A stretch of 64,000 nucleotides of DNA from assembly GCF_014647155.1 (NCBI RefSeq), contig NZ_BMOQ01000006.1:264301-328300 (forward strand). Reading direction: 5' to 3'. The DNA comes from Halarchaeum nitratireducens. Its GTDB lineage: Archaea > Halobacteriota > Halobacteria > Halobacteriales > Halobacteriaceae. Position numbers and translations under genes: made by a program. The notes below the pieces were generated by a model that saw only the letters and a program-made list of their open reading frames with translations, was not told the DNA's origin and ran no database searches. Within the stretch, counting starts at the first letter, position 1. Every line of letters begins with the position of its first letter. Below are positions 44,654 through 53,359 of this stretch, in pieces.

Positions 44654-44971
44654 ATGAGTGAGCTGAGCGCCGCGCTCGTCGGGTACAGCGTCCAGCCGAC
44701 GTGGCTGTTCGTCGTCTCGCTCGTCCCCGGAGCCATCGTCGGGCTGTTACTCGCCACCGGCCATCTCCCCGTCTCGTACTCGCAGGTGTGGGCCTTCTCA
44801 CTCACCGGGTGGCTCCTCGCGTACGTCGGTTGGGCTCTCGCAGGACTTCCCGTCCCACCGACCGATCAGACCCTCGGAGTTCTCATCTGGGTCGTCGCAC
44901 TCTGTCTCGCCGGCGGCCTCGTCTGGCTGCGCCCCATTTCGCTCGCCCGAAAACGACTTGGCCACACCTGA
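44654..44971 (+). CDS. Small membrane protein, three predicted helices
   Basis: A 105-residue hydrophobic protein (PTWLFVVSLVPGAIVGLLLA, WAFSLTGWLLAYVGWALAGL, LGVLIWVVALCLAGGLVWL) ending in a basic tail RKRLGHT. It is divergent from the other small membrane gene at 44490 and convergent with moxR. Topology by eye; function unknown. Confidence 0.6.
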   Translation: MSELSAALVGYSVQPTWLFVVSLVPGAIVGLLLATGHLPVSYSQVWAFSLTGWLLAYVGWALAGLPVPPTDQTLGVLIWVVALCLAGGLVWLRPISLARKRLGHT

Positions 44972-45122
44972 GACGGATATCCCCCTCTCGATGGCGTACA
45001 CGTCACGCCATCAGTCGGACATCTTCGCTCAGTTCGCTGCCCACCCTCCCAACCGTCTCCTCGACTGCACCGCCGCGACTGGAGCACGAAACCGCGCGGT
45101 AGCGGTTACCGCGGTCGTTTCC

Positions 45123-46082
45123 TCACGCGGGCTCTTCGATAGTCGGGACGACGAGTCCATCTACGATGTCGGCGATGATGCGGTGTCTATCGACGTTTTC
45201 GACGGTGGCCTGCGAGGTGAGGACGAGACGGTGCGCGAGAACCGACTGAGCGACGCGTTTGACGTCGGTGGGCGTCACGAAGTCGTGTCCCCCGATGATG
45301 GCACGCGCGCGACTGACCTCGAGAAGCCGCTGGGTTCCACGGGGAGACACGCCAGCGTGGACGCGGTGGTCGTCGCGGGTCGCGCGGGCGAGGTCCGCGA
45401 TGTACTCGACGACGTCGTCACCGACGCGGACGGTCTCACAGGCTGCTCGGAGAGCACGGACCCCGTCGGGTGAGAGGAGCGCGTCGAGGTCGGGAGTCTG
45501 TGCCGTGCGCCCGAGCCGCCGGTCGAGAATCTCGACCTCCCCGTCGCGATCGGGGTAGCCGAGAGCGGTTTTGATCGTGAAGCGGTCCACCTGCGCTTCC
45601 GGGAGCTCGAACGTGCCCTCCTGTTCGACCGGGTTCTGGGTGGCGAGCACGAAGAACGGTTCAGGGAGGGGGTGGGTATCGCCCTCGACGGTCACCTGCT
45701 CTTCCTCCATCGCCTCTAAGAGGGCGGCTTGCGTTTTGGGCGGTGCGCGATTGATCTCGTCGGCGAGCACGACGTTCGCGAAGATCGGGCCTCGGCGGAA
45801 GTCGAAGGACTGCTCGTGTTCGTCGTAGACGTAAGTGCCGGTGATGTCGCTGGGAAGGAGGTCCGGGGTGAACTGGATGCGGGCGAAGTCGAGACCGAGC
45901 GTCGTGGCGAGGCTGCGGGCGGTCAGAGTCTTTCCGGTCCCGGGGACGTCTTCGAGTAGGACGTGCCCTCCGGCGAGCACGCCGACGAGGACGTCTTCGA
46001 GGACCGCTTCGTCGGCGACGACCGACTGTTGAAGGTGTGAGAGCACAGCGTTACACCGCTTACTCGCCTCACCGATGTCCAT
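45123..46082 (-). CDS. moxR: MoxR-family AAA+ ATPase
   Basis: A 319-residue AAA+ chaperone-like ATPase. Walker A is EDVPGTGKTLTARSLA, Walker B VVLADEINRAPPKTQAALLE, sensor 1 FFVLATQNPVEQEGTFELPE, and the C-terminal lid contains AGVSPRGTQRLLEVSRA. It probably remodels or activates the product of the DUF58 gene. It is separated from the DUF4129/DUF58 operon by two small membrane genes, so it has its own promoter (TTTCATACATAC about 25-35 nt upstream). Confidence 0.95.
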   Translation of the reverse strand: MDIGEASKRCNAVLSHLQQSVVADEAVLEDVLVGVLAGGHVLLEDVPGTGKTLTARSLATTLGLDFARIQFTPDLLPSDITGTYVYDEHEQSFDFRRGPIFANVVLADEINRAPPKTQAALLEAMEEEQVTVEGDTHPLPEPFFVLATQNPVEQEGTFELPEAQVDRFTIKTALGYPDRDGEVEILDRRLGRTAQTPDLDALLSPDGVRALRAACETVRVGDDVVEYIADLARATRDDHRVHAGVSPRGTQRLLEVSRARAIIGGHDFVTPTDVKRVAQSVLAHRLVLTSQATVENVDRHRIIADIVDGLVVPTIEEPA

Positions 46083-46279
46083 AGAGAAGTGTCTCCGCCC
46101 GTATGTATGAAATTTGGGTCCTGTCTAGTTACGCCGACGCTGCTGGGTTCGACTGTTTGCGGTGATCAGTGAGAACCAGGTACGGCTGGCATGGTGAGTC
46201 CACGGTTCGGTGCCTCACAGAGCCCTCGTCGGCAGTGCCCTCCGCGGCGTGGTTGAGGGCTGGGAAGTCACGACGTCGG

Positions 46280-46666
46280 TCAGGGCGTGATGTGGCGCCG
46301 AACAATCAGCCAGTACGCGACCGGCAGGCACGCGACGAACGCGACCGGCCAGAACAGCATCTGCGAGACAGGATCGGGTGGAAGCACTACGGCGGAGACC
46401 AGAAAGCCCCCCACGCCAGCGACGGCGACGACTGCCGCATACTGCTCTCGTCGGGACGGCGACCGTTCCCGGTCGTGTTTGCGGCGCCACCAGCCGACGT
46501 AGTAGAGGAGGAGGACGCCGGAGAGTGGTGCGAAGACGGCCCAGAAGAGCGGGTGTGGATTTCCGCGAGCGCGGGCATCGAGGGCGACCCACACGCTGAC
46601 GGCGATGAACACGATCAAGAGGAGTATCGTACCGAGGGTGGTGATGAGAGGGAACGCGGGGAACAT
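46280..46666 (-). CDS. Hypothetical membrane protein (PLDc_N-like start)
   Basis: A 128-residue membrane protein with two helices at the N-terminus, a basic loop (WWRRKHDRERSPSRREQ), and two further helices. The pattern VALDARARGNPHPLFWAVFA ... GVLLLYYVGW is common in haloarchaeal membrane proteins of unknown function. No enzymatic motif is visible. The upstream gap to 46889 contains nothing recognisable. Confidence 0.65.
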   Translation of the reverse strand: MFPAFPLITTLGTILLLIVFIAVSVWVALDARARGNPHPLFWAVFAPLSGVLLLYYVGWWRRKHDRERSPSRREQYAAVVAVAGVGGFLVSAVVLPPDPVSQMLFWPVAFVACLPVAYWLIVRRHITP

Positions 46667-46888
46667 GGGTTACCGAGGGATCGTGTCGATTGTAGGTCTT
46701 TCCGGTCCGGATACACAGACGATGACGTCGGTCATCGACGGCGGTCGAACACCCCGGAGTAGAGCGGGTAGACTACGCGTCGTTTCCGCTCGGCATACGA
46801 TCGGCGGTGCCATCCGTGGCGCCAGTTCGTCGCAACCGATAGCCGAGTGGCAGTACGAAACCGACTACCGTGAGGACCTTCTTCGGGG

Positions 46889-47416
46889 TCACCCCCATTC
46901 GGAACGACCGTGTGCGCGTTCAATACGTGTGCCGACTTTGCCGTCTTGGGACGGTGAGATGGTCGCGTTCTGAACGCCTCTTGAACCGACCGCTGGCGAG
47001 TTTGCGCGAATCGCTTCCCAGTCCGTAACCATCGTCACAGTGCCGTTCGCCAAATCGACCCGCACTGAGTACGCGAGTTCGTGTCGCTGTGGTGCGTTGG
47101 GCTGTCGGATTTGGACGACTGCTCGGTCCGTTACATACGCTGGCTCACGGTGGACGACAACTGTCCCATCCCCGTCGTCGCTAGTGACAGTTGCGATCGT
47201 GAAGACATCGCCCGTATCCGCAGACTCGTCGGTCTCGGTCGCGTTATATCTGCCCGCCTGCTCCGATGGAAGAGTGAGCTCGTGAATCGGCTTCACGGTG
47301 ACGGTGTAGTTCTCCAGTGCCGCGAGCCCTGTTCGTACGGTCTGATTACGTAGCGCGATCTGTCGTGCCCGCCGGCGTTCAGTCGCCGTCAACGGCGACT
47401 CCGTTTCGGTCCGCAC
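46889..47416 (-). CDS. Hypothetical protein, probably 5'-truncated or missing a start
   Basis: From the first in-frame start (GTG at 47416) the frame gives a 175-residue acidic protein with NYTVTVKPIHELTLPSEQAG and a beta-rich pattern. Coding-like sequence continues upstream of that GTG in the same frame back to 47572 (VVHAVELRAPRRISDES ... LSNAGNDVTLLGDV) with strong GC at third positions and no ATG, GTG or TTG. That stretch abuts the TGA of the DUF3592-like gene, which is in the same frame. Either the gene lost its start, or the two were once one protein. Confidence 0.5.
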   Translation of the reverse strand: MRTETESPLTATERRRARQIALRNQTVRTGLAALENYTVTVKPIHELTLPSEQAGRYNATETDESADTGDVFTIATVTSDDGDGTVVVHREPAYVTDRAVVQIRQPNAPQRHELAYSVRVDLANGTVTMVTDWEAIRANSPAVGSRGVQNATISPSQDGKVGTRIERAHGRSEWG

Positions 47417-47572
47417 CCTGAACCGGGTGGAACCGACTTTCTCGACCCGAATGGTCCGCGCGTTCGAGACGTCTCCGAGGAGTGTGACGTCGTTACCGGC
47501 GTTCGACAGGGTGACGCTCTCATCGGAGATCCGGCGTGGAGCGCGGAGCTCGACGGCGTGTACGACCGCGTC

Positions 47573-48349
47573 TCAGGAACGATCCCGGTACACGAGTCCG
47601 GCTCGGATGAGCGGTGCGGCGAGGGCGACGAGTGCGACGACCCACGCCAGCCGCGAGTACGGTGGTGCGGAGAGGTGGCGATAGAGCGCGACGAGCGCGA
47701 GCGTCCCCGCGGACGCCCCGGCCCAGACGCCCCATTCGAGTCGACCGGTCACGTATCCCGAGTCGACGCTCGACTGCGCCGTCGTGTCCGCCGGCTCGCG
47801 GAGGCCGTCGGGGTCGTTCCACTCGTCGTCGCGTCGACGCCGGCGGCTCCCGGACCGATCGGTGAGGAAGCGCCAGGTGGCACGGAGCCACCGGCTTCCC
47901 GGCGTGAGGAAGTCCGCCGCGAGGAAGAGCGCGAGGGCCATCGCGAGGAATCCCGGGACGAAGCCGTAGCGCGCGACGACGAACGAACTCGACGGGTCGT
48001 TCGGCGCGTAGTGGACGGTGACGGAGCCGCCCTCTCGGTATCGATTCACGATGCTCGCGGTGTGCCTGCCGTTTCCCAGCGACGTGTAGGGCCCCGCGAA
48101 GACCGCGTGGCTCACGAAGCGCTCGCCGCCGACGGTGTACGCGTAGGTGAGGTTCGCGTCGTACGCGGTGTTCCCAGTGAGGTGGATGCCGCCGACGCGC
48201 GTGTACTCATCGACCTGCGCCGTCAGGACGGTCCCCTGTGTCGTCTCCGTCGCGTCGACGTACTGGTACTGGTGGACGACGTAGCCGGCGCCGCCGACGA
48301 AGAGGGCGAGGAGGAGCGCGGCGACGAGGAGTGGTCGCTCGAACTGCAT
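47573..48349 (-). CDS. DUF3592-like membrane protein
   Basis: A 258-residue protein with an N-terminal helix, an extracytoplasmic domain (TTQGTVLTAQVDEYTRVGGI, YAYTVGGERFVSHAVFAG, GGSVTVHYAPNDPSSSFV) typical of DUF3592, then a helix, a basic loop and two C-terminal helices. The start MQFERPLL at 48349 gives the family N-terminus; longer frames add unsupported sequence. Role unknown. See the in-frame continuation after its stop. Confidence 0.75.
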   Translation of the reverse strand: MQFERPLLVAALLLALFVGGAGYVVHQYQYVDATETTQGTVLTAQVDEYTRVGGIHLTGNTAYDANLTYAYTVGGERFVSHAVFAGPYTSLGNGRHTASIVNRYREGGSVTVHYAPNDPSSSFVVARYGFVPGFLAMALALFLAADFLTPGSRWLRATWRFLTDRSGSRRRRRDDEWNDPDGLREPADTTAQSSVDSGYVTGRLEWGVWAGASAGTLALVALYRHLSAPPYSRLAWVVALVALAAPLIRAGLVYRDRS

Positions 48350-48816
48350 CGTACCGTACTCCGCGGCTTCGCTCAATAGTGATTCCGATCGATGTCGCGT
48401 ACCGTCCGGTCGACGTGGCTTCTCGGAGCTGTAGACCGACTGCGTCACGGTCGCCACTGACGTGGCCGTAAACCGTCTGTCCGCTCCGGGAGTGGCGCTC
48501 GGGTCGAGCAGTCTGCCGACCACAGAGTCATGCACGACGTGGCGAATCAGCGTACTGGAACGCCGAACGACGGTACAATAGCCGTTTGAGCTAGACCCAT
48601 CACTACATGTATCCCTCGCACTAGTGGAACGCAGAGCCGCTGGTACGCGAGAGGGTTTACGTACATAACATTGTAATCGTGTGCGTCGCCCGTGCGCTTA
48701 CACGTCCACCGCACCGAACCGTCTCACGGCTACGTGAGTCCGATTCGGGTCGCACCCGGGGCGTTTCAGCCCGGCGCTGGGTTTATATCCCGAAGCGCGA
48801 TATCTGGAGACGATCC
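48350..48816. other. Intergenic region with ABC-transporter promoter
   Basis: About 465 nt between divergent genes. TTTATAT at 48782-48788 lies 29-35 nt before the ATP-binding-protein ATG at 48817, a good promoter. The rest has no convincing gene. A GTG-started extension from 48679 is open but contains the TATA box, so it is not translated in this reading. Confidence 0.5.
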
Positions 48817-49938
48817 ATGGCGACCAGTCGCTCCGGCACCAGTCAGCTTCTCTCGGACGAAACGTCGGCGGCCGCGAACGAGGCGTTGCCGTCACCCGGG
48901 TCGGACGACGCCGCGATACACGTCGACGGACTCACGAAGACGTTCGGCGACGGCGAGGACGCCGTGACCGCCGTCGACGACGTCTCTTTCACCGTCGCGC
49001 CCGGCGAGGTTGTGGGGTTGCTCGGCCCGAACGGCGCGGGGAAGACCACGACGATCAAGTCGATTCTCGGCCTCGTGCTCCCCGACGAGGGCGAGGTGCG
49101 CGTCCACGGTGTCGACGTCCACGCCGATCCACGCGCGGCCTACGAGCACGTCGACGCCATGCTGGAGGGCGCGCGTAACGACTACTGGCGGCTGACCGTT
49201 CGGGAGAACCTCCGGTACTTCGCCGCGATTCGGGGACAGGACCCCGACGCCGTCACCGACCGCCACGAGGCGTTACTCGACCACCTCGACCTCGCGGACA
49301 AAGCGGACACGGCGGTCCGCGACCTCTCGCGCGGGATGAAGCAGAAGGTGTCGCTCGCGAGCGTGCTCGCCGGCGACGTCTCCGTCGCCTTCCTCGACGA
49401 ACCCACGCTCGGCCTGGACGTCGAGAGCTCGCTGAAACTCCGCACCGAGCTCCGCCGACTCGCCGACGAACGCGGCCTGACGCTCGTCCTCTCCAGTCAC
49501 GACATGGACGTCATCGAGGACGTCTGCGACCGCGTCGTCATCATGAACGACGGCCACGTGATCGTCGACGACACCGTCGAAGACCTGCTCGCGGGCTTCG
49601 AGACGAGAGGCTACCGCATCACCGCTCGCGGCGTCGACGACGGGACGCTCGCCGACTTGCGAGCGCGCTTCCAGCTGTCCGACGTCCGGCGCACCGGCGA
49701 TCGGGTACGCTTCGAGGTTGCCGCGAACACGGAGACGTTCTACCGGCTGACCGACGCGATGGAGGCCCACGACCTCGACGTCGCGAGCGTCGAAACGGTC
49801 CAACCGGACCTCGCGGAGGTGTTCGTCGAGATGACGACCGCGGCCTCGGACGGCGAGCGTGCGAGCAGTGGGGACCCGCTGAGTACCCACTCTCCGTCGG
49901 CGGAGTCGCCCGACGGTAAGGGGGGTGGACGGCAGTGA
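48817..49938 (+). CDS. ABC transporter ATP-binding protein (ABC-2 exporter type)
   Basis: A 373-residue ATPase. Walker A GLLGPNGAGKTTTIKS, Q-loop region EGARNDYWRLTVREN, signature LSRGMKQKVSLA, Walker B VAFLDEPTLGLD, then the H-loop LSSHDMDV. A C-terminal regulatory region ends in a Ser/Gly-rich tail. The family exports drugs, lipids or polysaccharides or acts in resistance; the substrate is unknown. It overlaps the permease gene by GTGA and so forms a two-gene operon. Confidence 0.93.
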   Translation: MATSRSGTSQLLSDETSAAANEALPSPGSDDAAIHVDGLTKTFGDGEDAVTAVDDVSFTVAPGEVVGLLGPNGAGKTTTIKSILGLVLPDEGEVRVHGVDVHADPRAAYEHVDAMLEGARNDYWRLTVRENLRYFAAIRGQDPDAVTDRHEALLDHLDLADKADTAVRDLSRGMKQKVSLASVLAGDVSVAFLDEPTLGLDVESSLKLRTELRRLADERGLTLVLSSHDMDVIEDVCDRVVIMNDGHVIVDDTVEDLLAGFETRGYRITARGVDDGTLADLRARFQLSDVRRTGDRVRFEVAANTETFYRLTDAMEAHDLDVASVETVQPDLAEVFVEMTTAASDGERASSGDPLSTHSPSAESPDGKGGGRQ

Positions 49939-50795
49939 CGGACGCCGAGGAGCGAGCGGTGACAGAGCGGGATGAACGCGGTGGCGCTGGCCGGAGCGCG
50001 CGCGTCCGTGCACCCGAGCGAACCGGTAGCTACTACCACCTGCTGAAAGCCGTCATCTACCGCGACCTCCTCATTTGGGTTCGGTATCCGCTGAACGCGG
50101 CGCTCGGGCTCTTCATGGGCGTCTTCTTCTTCGCGTTGATGTTCTACGGCGGGACGCTCGTCGCGGGACAGGCCTTCTCGGACTCCATCGAGGGGTTGAT
50201 CGTCGGCTACTTCCTGTGGACGCTCTCGCTGGGCGCGTATTCGGGGATCATGAACGACATCCAGTCAGAAGCGAGCTGGGGCACGCTGGAGCGACACTTC
50301 ATGACGCCGTTCGGCTTCGGCCCGGTGGTGGTCGCGAAGTCCATCGCCATCGTCTTCCGGACGTTCGCTACCTCTATGGTGGTCCTCGCCGTCATGCTCC
50401 TCCTCACCGGGACGACCCTCAATTTGAACCTCGTGACGGTACTCCCGGTCGCGGCGCTCACCCTCGCCGGCGCGCTCGGCCTCGGCCTCGTGATGGGCGG
50501 ACTGAGCGTTCTCTACAAGCGCATCTCGAACGTCGCCAACCTCCTTCAGTTCGCGTTCGTCGGCCTCATCTCCGCGCCCGTCTTCGATCTCCCGTGGACG
50601 CGGCTGCTCCCGCTGGTGCAGGGAAGCGCGATGCTCCAACGCGCGATGGTCGATGGTACCCGCCTCTGGGAGTTCGACCCACTCACCCTCGCGGTTCTCG
50701 TCGGAACGTCCGGCTGCTACCTCGCGCTCGGATACGTCGCGTTCAGTCTCGCGACGCGGCGCGCGCGCCGGCTGGGCGTGCTCGGCGACTACTGA
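49935..50795 (+). CDS. ABC-2 type permease
   Basis: A 286-residue membrane protein with about six helices after a charged cytoplasmic N-terminus. It contains RDLLIWVRYPLNAALGLFMG (elbow helix) and NDIQSEASWGTLERHFMTPF, the conserved ABC-2 'EREEGTLE' type loop. The GTG start at 49935 overlaps the ATPase stop. With the preceding ATPase it forms a complete homodimeric exporter. Confidence 0.9.
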   Translation: MTDAEERAVTERDERGGAGRSARVRAPERTGSYYHLLKAVIYRDLLIWVRYPLNAALGLFMGVFFFALMFYGGTLVAGQAFSDSIEGLIVGYFLWTLSLGAYSGIMNDIQSEASWGTLERHFMTPFGFGPVVVAKSIAIVFRTFATSMVVLAVMLLLTGTTLNLNLVTVLPVAALTLAGALGLGLVMGGLSVLYKRISNVANLLQFAFVGLISAPVFDLPWTRLLPLVQGSAMLQRAMVDGTRLWEFDPLTLAVLVGTSGCYLALGYVAFSLATRRARRLGVLGDY

Positions 50796-50894
50796 GAATC
50801 GGGGGGAGCATCCCGATCAGCGTGAAGTCCGGTTCGTTCAGACTCCGTGTAACCGATCAGTACGCTTATCATGCCTGAGTGGCACATCCGACGT

Positions 50895-51722
50895 ATGTTC
50901 GAACGGTTCAGTCGTGGGCTCGACGTCGTTGACGGGAGTCTCAACGTGTTCCGGGCGAACCCCCGCCTCGCAGTCCTCCCGCTGTGCAGTCTCCTGCTCG
51001 TCGGGAGCGGCTTCGCAGTCGCGGCCGGCATCGCCCTCCACTACGGCCTCGTCGAATCGCTGTTCACGAACGACCTCATCAAGTACGCCGCGATCTTCGT
51101 TGGACTCGCGCTCACGTCGAGTCTGGGTGCGTTCTTCAACGTCGCGGTCGCACACTGCGCGTTCCAGTATTTCGACGGCGAAGCTCCGACTGTTCGCGAC
51201 GGCCTGCAGTCCGCGTGGCGCTCGCGCCGTGCCATCGCCATCTGGGCGCTCACCTCCGCCACCCTCGGGACCGTCCTCTACGTCCTCGACGAGAAGTTCG
51301 GATTCCTCGGGAGCGCCGCTCGCCTCGTCTTCGACCTCGCGTGGGGGCTCCTCACCTTCTTCGTCGTCCCCGTCATCGCCGTCGAGGACACCGCCGACCT
51401 CCGCACGATCCTCCGTGAGAGCGGGCACGCGTTCAAACAGACGTGGGGCGAGAGCGTGAGTGCCTCACTCGGCGTCTCACTCGTCGTCCTACCGATTGCA
51501 GTCGTCGGCATCGTCCTGCTCGGGGCGGGCTACCTCGGTCTCCACGGCGCTGCTGCGTGGCTCCTCGGCGGCCTCGGTCTTCTCGTCGTCGTCGCCGCGA
51601 TCGTTGCGGGGCAGGTCCTCGGGATGGTCGCGCGCACCGCTCTCTACGAGTATGCGACTGACGGCCGCCGCGTCGGTCCGTTCGCTACTCGCGACCCCGA
51701 CAGCGTCTTCCCCGACTCGTGA
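50895..51722 (+). CDS. DUF6159-like multi-helix membrane protein
   Basis: A 275-residue protein with about six helices and the pattern FSRGLDVVDGSLNVFRANPR, typical of the haloarchaeal DUF6159 family, then FFNVAVAHCAFQYFDGEAPT and FVVPVIAVEDTADLRTILRE. The start at 50895 is supported by a CTTATC box 25-31 nt upstream; an ATG at 50871 overlaps that box. Function unknown. It ends 5 nt before the beta-propeller lipoprotein gene, suggesting co-transcription. Confidence 0.8.
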   Translation: MFERFSRGLDVVDGSLNVFRANPRLAVLPLCSLLLVGSGFAVAAGIALHYGLVESLFTNDLIKYAAIFVGLALTSSLGAFFNVAVAHCAFQYFDGEAPTVRDGLQSAWRSRRAIAIWALTSATLGTVLYVLDEKFGFLGSAARLVFDLAWGLLTFFVVPVIAVEDTADLRTILRESGHAFKQTWGESVSASLGVSLVVLPIAVVGIVLLGAGYLGLHGAAAWLLGGLGLLVVVAAIVAGQVLGMVARTALYEYATDGRRVGPFATRDPDSVFPDS

Positions 51723-51727
51723 CGTAG

Positions 51728-53017
51728 ATGAAGGACACGGAGACAGCCTCACGGCGGCGTGTCCTCCGAACGGGCGCGCTCACCGGTGCGCTCGCGCTCT
51801 CCGGATGTCTCGGATCGTTCACCGTCACCCGAGGCACGGCAGCGCGCCAGATCCCGCTGGCGACTACAGCACCAGACACGTGGCCACGGAACGGATACGA
51901 CGTCCAGAACACCGGCCAAAACCGGACCGCTACTCCACCACGGTCCTCGCCGACGACAGCGTGGTCCGTCCCCGTCTCGGGAACGGTGTCGTCGGTCGCT
52001 GTCGGCCCGACGCTGGTGTATGCGAGCTCTGACGAAGAGACGCGGGCGATCACACGCGCTGGGACCGGGGAGTGGTGCGCTGACGTCGGTGGCGCGCCCA
52101 CCTACGTCGAGGGACGCCTCTACGTGAGTACCGACCGGGGAGTGATCGCACTCGACGCGACGACGGGCGAAGAGATCTGGCGCGCGACCGACGCGGAACG
52201 ATCGGCGGCGCAAGTCATCGAAGCGGCGGGCACGGTCTACGTCGCCGGCCACAAGCACGTCGTCGGCCTGCATGCCGACACGGGTGCCCGCCGCTGGCAG
52301 CTTGAAACAGCCCGGCATCCGGCGCTGGTCGCTGACGATGAACGGGTCGTCATCGTCACCCGCGACCGCGTTCAGAGCCTCGTCCCCGGTGCGCAGACGG
52401 ACGGCCTCCTCGAGGAACCAGCACCACAGACACGGCAGACGATGTCGCCGGGGTGGCATCCGGACGTCGTCTCAGCGACTCTCGTCGGGAATACGGTGTT
52501 CGCTGCGCAGTACGGTAGCAGGACGGGTAACACGCCGGGGATGGTCCGCTGTTACGATCTCACGTTCGCTGATGAAGAGTGGCTCACGCAGTTCTCGTGG
52601 GACGGGCTCGGTGTGATCTCGGTCACTGATGACCGTGTCTATGCGACGCCCTATCGGGCGACGACTGATCCACCGGACGGGTCGCTCGTCGTGCTCGATC
52701 GGGCGAGCGGCGAGGTGCAGTGGCGCTACGACGGTGCGATGCTCGGACGCCCGGTCATCGGTGGGGACGTCGTCGTCACCGGCGGTGCCGATCCGGGCTC
52801 TCCGACCGTCTGTCTCTCCTCCGATTCGCAGGCGACGGCAGACTGTTCCGATGGACGGAACCCAGCGACCTTCGGCGTGCTTCACGCCTTCGATACGACC
52901 ACCGGTGAACGGCTCTGGACGCGCTCTCCGGGTGGCTCATTCGGTGGGTATCCGGTCGCCCTCGTCGGCGACGCGGTGTACTACGGCGATAGTACTGGTA
53001 TACACTCGCTACAGTAG
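51728..53017 (+). CDS. PQQ-like beta-propeller Tat lipoprotein
   Basis: A 429-residue extracytoplasmic protein with Tat motif SRRRVLRTG and lipobox LSGC (about Cys27). It is followed by repeated propeller blades (GVIALDATTGEEIWRATD, HVVGLHADTGARRWQLET, GSLVVLDRASGEVQWRYDG, GVLHAFDTTTGERLWTRSP). The repeats match the PQQ-binding-like/BamB-type fold but no redox cofactor site is evident. A surface scaffold or binding role is likely. Confidence 0.88.
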   Translation: MKDTETASRRRVLRTGALTGALALSGCLGSFTVTRGTAARQIPLATTAPDTWPRNGYDVQNTGQNRTATPPRSSPTTAWSVPVSGTVSSVAVGPTLVYASSDEETRAITRAGTGEWCADVGGAPTYVEGRLYVSTDRGVIALDATTGEEIWRATDAERSAAQVIEAAGTVYVAGHKHVVGLHADTGARRWQLETARHPALVADDERVVIVTRDRVQSLVPGAQTDGLLEEPAPQTRQTMSPGWHPDVVSATLVGNTVFAAQYGSRTGNTPGMVRCYDLTFADEEWLTQFSWDGLGVISVTDDRVYATPYRATTDPPDGSLVVLDRASGEVQWRYDGAMLGRPVIGGDVVVTGGADPGSPTVCLSSDSQATADCSDGRNPATFGVLHAFDTTTGERLWTRSPGGSFGGYPVALVGDAVYYGDSTGIHSLQ

Positions 53018-53359
53018 TCTCGTTCCCTACCCAAGCGACCGTTCGGCCAGCACGCCCGATACGCGTCGTCAGTGGTGCTAAAGGTCAGTCCACCCGTTCT
53101 GAATACGCCTCATTGGCGCCTACCCAAGTGCCGTAGTTGCTGGACTGTACCATCGGCGGCCGTCTATGGGATTTGATGAGGGATCCCGCATCTGAGGTTG
53201 ACGAACCCAGCTATTAGCTGAGCACTGAAAGTGAATATGATTTATCGCCAAATAGATGGGGAACGGTACAAGGGGAAGGGCAGTAGTGAATTCGGGGCTG
53301 AAAGGCGGTATATATTGGAGCCACAGTACTATGCAATAGGATTGCTTGAAGTACGGTAG
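53018..53359. other. Intergenic boundary to low-GC accessory stretch
   Basis: About 340 nt across which GC content drops. A TATATATT element near 53307-53314 lies about 45-50 nt before the next start. No gene, repeat or RNA is recognisable. Confidence 0.4.

Noticed and set aside
50653..51459. Plus-strand Ser/Arg-rich frame overlapping the DUF6159-like gene
   Set aside because: Out-of-frame shadow without hydrophobic segments or motifs.
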